Assembly (NCBI GenBank): GCA_937896665.1
Contig: CALBNS010000074.1
Coordinates: 1-6,133, forward strand
Source of the DNA: an uncultured Clostridia bacterium
GTDB taxonomy: Bacteria; Bacillota; Clostridia; Lachnospirales; Lachnospiraceae
Length of the DNA: 6,133 nt
Reading direction: 5' to 3'
The position numbers were made by a program, and so were the translations under genes. Shown here in pieces: positions 6,051-6,133 of this stretch (position 1 is the stretch's first letter; the number at the start of each line of letters is the position of its first letter). The notes below the pieces were generated by a model, which was not told the DNA's origin, ran no database searches, and was given only the letters and a program-made list of their open reading frames with translations.

Positions 6051-6118
6051 GGACCACTCCTCTAGGAGTTAAGGCCATACGGACAGCCGGGTCCACTGCC
6101 GATTGGCGGCTTGCCGCC
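6051..6118. other. GC-richer segment with nested hairpins at the window end
   Basis: GGACC (6051-6055) can pair with GGTCC (6090-6094), enclosing ACTCC-TCTA-GGAGT (6056-6069) and GGC/GCC (6073-6075 with 6086-6088). Together these make a three-way junction. A further stem GGCGG/CCGCC (6105-6109 with 6114-6118) follows. Base composition is clearly richer in G and C than the flanking DNA. It could be a structured leader RNA or the end of an element cut by the window edge. A 43-codon frame (ATG at 6005, open to 6133) runs through it without a ribosome binding site. Confidence 0.4.
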
Positions 6119-6133
6119 TTATTGATTGAGTTA

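Noticed and set aside
6005..6133. 43-codon open frame (MRQDGNSSES...) running off the window
   Set aside because: It has no ribosome binding site, crosses a strongly folded segment and matches no family I recognise. It is kept only as a note under the structured segment.
1..6133. CRISPR array, rRNA or tRNA genes
   Set aside because: No regularly spaced repeats with unique spacers, and no tRNA cloverleaf or rRNA sequence was recognised.

Overview
The window is AT-rich. Its Shine-Dalgarno sites are strong (GAGGAGG, GGGAGG, GGAGGG) and its promoters look like sigma-A promoters. The protein families (an MMPL exporter followed by a lipoprotein with xxxLxxG heptads, and an IS4-type transposase) fit a low-GC Firmicute. 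A gut Clostridia/Lachnospiraceae-like genome is my best guess, made from recall of family style and not from any search.

Layout. (1) Positions 1-952 hold a dead IS4-family insertion sequence. Its transposase keeps the N-terminal about 55 residues and the C-terminal about 217 residues, but the middle, including the first catalytic Asp, is deleted and several frame breaks are present. (2) Positions 953-1210 are the control region of the next operon: a 19-bp inverted repeat, a consensus-like promoter (TTGACT-17 bp-TATAGT) built into it, and a third copy of the same 13-bp operator downstream of the predicted transcription start. (3) Positions 1211-5054 are a two-gene operon and the only intact coding content. 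It encodes a 693-residue MMPL/RND-type membrane exporter and, 10 bases later, a 583-residue secreted lipoprotein rich in seven-residue Leu/Gly repeats. The two proteins probably act together in proton-driven export of a lipid or other hydrophobic compound. The operators look like TetR-family sites, but no regulator gene is present in the window. (4) Positions 5055-6133 contain no convincing intact gene. This stretch holds a Rho-independent terminator, two sets of 11-bp-period direct repeats, a bidirectional terminator-like hairpin, a minus-strand remnant of a phage-type tyrosine recombinase, another strong hairpin, a MerR-type promoter/operator with a 19-bp spacer, and a structured GC-richer segment that runs to the window end.

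Overall, an intact, operator-controlled export operon sits between debris of mobile elements. The most promising unexplained pieces are the repressor-less triple operator, the exporter/heptad-lipoprotein pairing, and the MerR-type promoter that leads into structured sequence and not into a recognisable gene.
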